From Candidatus Altimarinota bacterium (GTDB lineage: Bacteria > Patescibacteriota > Gracilibacteria > UBA4473): a DNA stretch of 6,606 nucleotides. The number at the start of each line of letters is the position of its first letter. The first letter of the stretch is position 1. The stretch spans positions 1 to 6,606 of the forward strand of contig JALWQU010000080.1 of the NCBI GenBank assembly GCA_026982915.1, given 5' to 3'. Made by a program: the position numbers and the translations under genes. Shown here piece after piece: positions 5,201-6,606 of this stretch. The notes under the pieces are model-generated. The model did not search any database and had not been told where the DNA came from. It saw only the letters and a program-made list of their open reading frames with translations.

Positions 5201-6606
5201 TTACAAAAAGTTAACTTTTTCTTTGTAGTCTTTCATATCTTTATTTAAATCTAAATATACGAGCTTTTTATTATCATTTATTTGTAATAAGCGCCCATCA
5301 CACTGTATCCGTATAGAACCTTCTGTAGGACGATGCCCTATCACCCAGGTAGCGGATCGCATTCCTAAATTTTTCAGCGTTTCTGTGAAATTTTTTTCTA
5401 ATTTTTCTTTTTCAATTTTTCTATTATCACTCCATTTTAAGGTTATGTTTGCCTCCTTTGTTCTTGATTCTATACCTGATTTCGTTAACGAGCTATTCCC
5501 CATCGTATGACTAATAACCTTATCATTACCAACAGTTACCATTAACGATAACGCTTCATCCGCTTTATGCATAACCTCGATGAAGTCCTCATCAAAATAT
5601 TTTTTCATAGCCCCTCGCATATGCTTAGATTCGTCATTGTATTTTATGACATTACCCTGAACATCATCATGATTACCCCGACATAAGGCTACATTGTCCG
5701 GATATTTAACCTTAAAATCTAGTATATCCGTAAAAGTATTAAGACTTCTTGCTAATTCCTTTTTCATTAACAGCTCTTTTTGTTTCTTAAATAAGGCAAT
5801 ATTTTCTTTATGTTTTTCTTTAAAACCTGGAGGCGCATCTTTAGCTTCACCCGTTACCCAATGCTTTAGCGTTCTATCGTCTACACTAGCGATTTCAGAG
5901 CCTCCATCTTTCTTTATTTTATCCAACAATATTCCAAATTCTGATCGAACAGCCTTACCATTCATATCTCGTTCATAGCGCATCGGTTCCCAAAAAGACA
6001 TTTCTTCAGAATGAACATAATCACCAACAAAAACAATATTTATTTCATTATTCTTTAGTAAAGATTCTATTGTTTGCGTGTCGCCCTCTGGTACTGACTT
6101 TAATAATTGGGGAAGAAAGCTCCCTCGAGCGTGTACATCTGAAACCACTATCGTTCGTCGATTTTCTAAGTGCTCCAATCCATTTTCATTACCTCGTAAC
6201 TTCTCAAAAGCCTGAAATGATTTTTTATAAAAATCACTTGTTTTTAATTCTACACCAGCTTCTTTAGATACTTCTTGAGTTGAGGGTTTATCGCCTGATT
6301 CTTTTTTTTCTGGAATCGGGGCTTTATCTTTATCTAACTCCGGAAGCGCTTCTTTCCTTATTCGATGCCCTAATTTTTCCTCATGAAAAACGGTTTTTAT
6401 TATTCCATTTTGAAATGCTTGAATATTCTTTTCATTTAAATAGAGAGCCTCATTTCCATAAATATCGCTTTCACGCCCTATCTCGAGTATAAGGTCTCCC
6501 CCCGTTCTTTTTATCGCTTTTAAATCACGAAAATAAGAAAAAGGTAAATCCATAAGCAGGCATACATCATAAATACCAGATCGTTCATTACCAAAATCAC
6601 AATAAA
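5201..6606 (-). CDS. Calcineurin/PPP-like metallophosphatase, 5' end beyond window
   Basis: This is a metal-dependent phosphoesterase of the calcineurin-like superfamily, nearest in look to bacterial PPP/ApaH-type enzymes; the substrate (phosphoprotein or nucleotide) is unknown. Counting from the ATG at 6553 (450 residues), the metal ligands are all present: SDVHARG (Asp139, His141), VGDYV (Asp178), RGNHDD (Asn294, His295), ISHTMG (His349) and IGHRPTEG (His407). The C-terminal GHxPT...DGRLLQI stretch resembles PPP-like bacterial phosphatases. The usual GDYVDRG reads GDYVHSE here, so the phosphate-binding Arg is missing. A charged helical insertion (about 184-285) separates motifs II and III, and a Lys/Glu/Pro-rich linker (about 67-105) precedes the domain. 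The frame stays open for 17 more codons to the window edge with no ATG, GTG or TTG among them. The ATG at 6553 lacks the A-tract seen at other starts, so the real start probably lies outside. No membrane segment was seen. Confidence 0.75.
   Translation of the reverse strand, partial: YCDFGNERSGIYDVCLLMDLPFSYFRDLKAIKRTGGDLILEIGRESDIYGNEALYLNEKNIQAFQNGIIKTVFHEEKLGHRIRKEALPELDKDKAPIPEKKESGDKPSTQEVSKEAGVELKTSDFYKKSFQAFEKLRGNENGLEHLENRRTIVVSDVHARGSFLPQLLKSVPEGDTQTIESLLKNNEINIVFVGDYVHSEEMSFWEPMRYERDMNGKAVRSEFGILLDKIKKDGGSEIASVDDRTLKHWVTGEAKDAPPGFKEKHKENIALFKKQKELLMKKELARSLNTFTDILDFKVKYPDNVALCRGNHDDVQGNVIKYNDESKHMRGAMKKYFDEDFIEVMHKADEALSLMVTVGNDKVISHTMGNSSLTKSGIESRTKEANITLKWSDNRKIEKEKLEKNFTETLKNLGMRSATWVIGHRPTEGSIRIQCDGRLLQINDNKKLVYLDLNKDMKDYKEKVNFL

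Noticed and set aside
5205..5220. Perfect 16-base palindrome AAAAAGTTAACTTTTT
   Set aside because: It lies within the last codons of the phosphatase gene (Lys-Val-Asn-Phe-Leu) and is almost all A and T; it has no GC stem and no loop, so it is not a convincing terminator or operator.
5694..6492. Three plus-strand ORFs of 94, 65 and 70 codons (5694-5978, 6070-6267, 6280-6492)
   Set aside because: All are antisense to the phosphatase gene, whose own frame carries the conserved metal-binding motifs; none shows a motif or start context.

Overview
The window is AT-rich bacterial DNA, most likely from an ultra-small or candidate-phylum bacterium of the Patescibacteria (CPR) type. That placement is an inference from gene style, not from a marker tree. 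The pointers are a degenerate peptidoglycan-binding repeat, a short stand-alone ribosomal protein S2, a type IV pilus retraction ATPase pair with no other pilus genes beside it, and start codons that lack Shine-Dalgarno sequences and follow A-tracts. TGA is used as a stop (1482-1484) and none of the genes holds an in-frame TGA, so the genetic code looks standard and not the TGA=Gly code of Gracilibacteria and Absconditabacteria.

Left block (2-2017, plus strand): the C-terminus of a peptidoglycan-binding-domain protein, an MFS-type membrane transporter 10 bases later, and a signal peptidase I-like serine protease whose start overlaps the transporter stop in ATGA. The three look like one cell-envelope operon. 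It ends at a hairpin with A- and T-tracts on opposite sides (2038-2077), which can also stop the convergent rpsB transcript.

Middle (2096-2974): rpsB (30S protein S2) lies on the minus strand without its usual partner tsf. The 210-base gap upstream of it holds two good sigma70-type promoters placed back to back with their -35 boxes 9 bases apart: one drives rpsB leftward and the other drives the pilus genes rightward. The gap also holds a perfect dyad at the predicted rpsB start of transcription, a tandem 10-base repeat in the rpsB leader, and a three-codon ORF just before the first pilus gene.

Right block: two tandem PilT-type ATPases (2975-4042 and 4065-5144), about 45% identical and alignable without gaps over about 350 residues, form a two-gene retraction-motor operon. 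A metallophosphatase of the calcineurin/PPP type converges on them from the minus strand (5201 to the window edge). Its reading frame is open through the edge, so its true start probably lies outside. It has an altered GDxxDRG motif and a large charged insertion.

No CRISPR array, tRNA, rRNA or insertion sequence was seen, and no gene-free stretch exceeds 300 bases. No complete novel system is evident. The most interesting items are the divergent rpsB/pilT control region, the asymmetric PilT pair and the atypical phosphatase.
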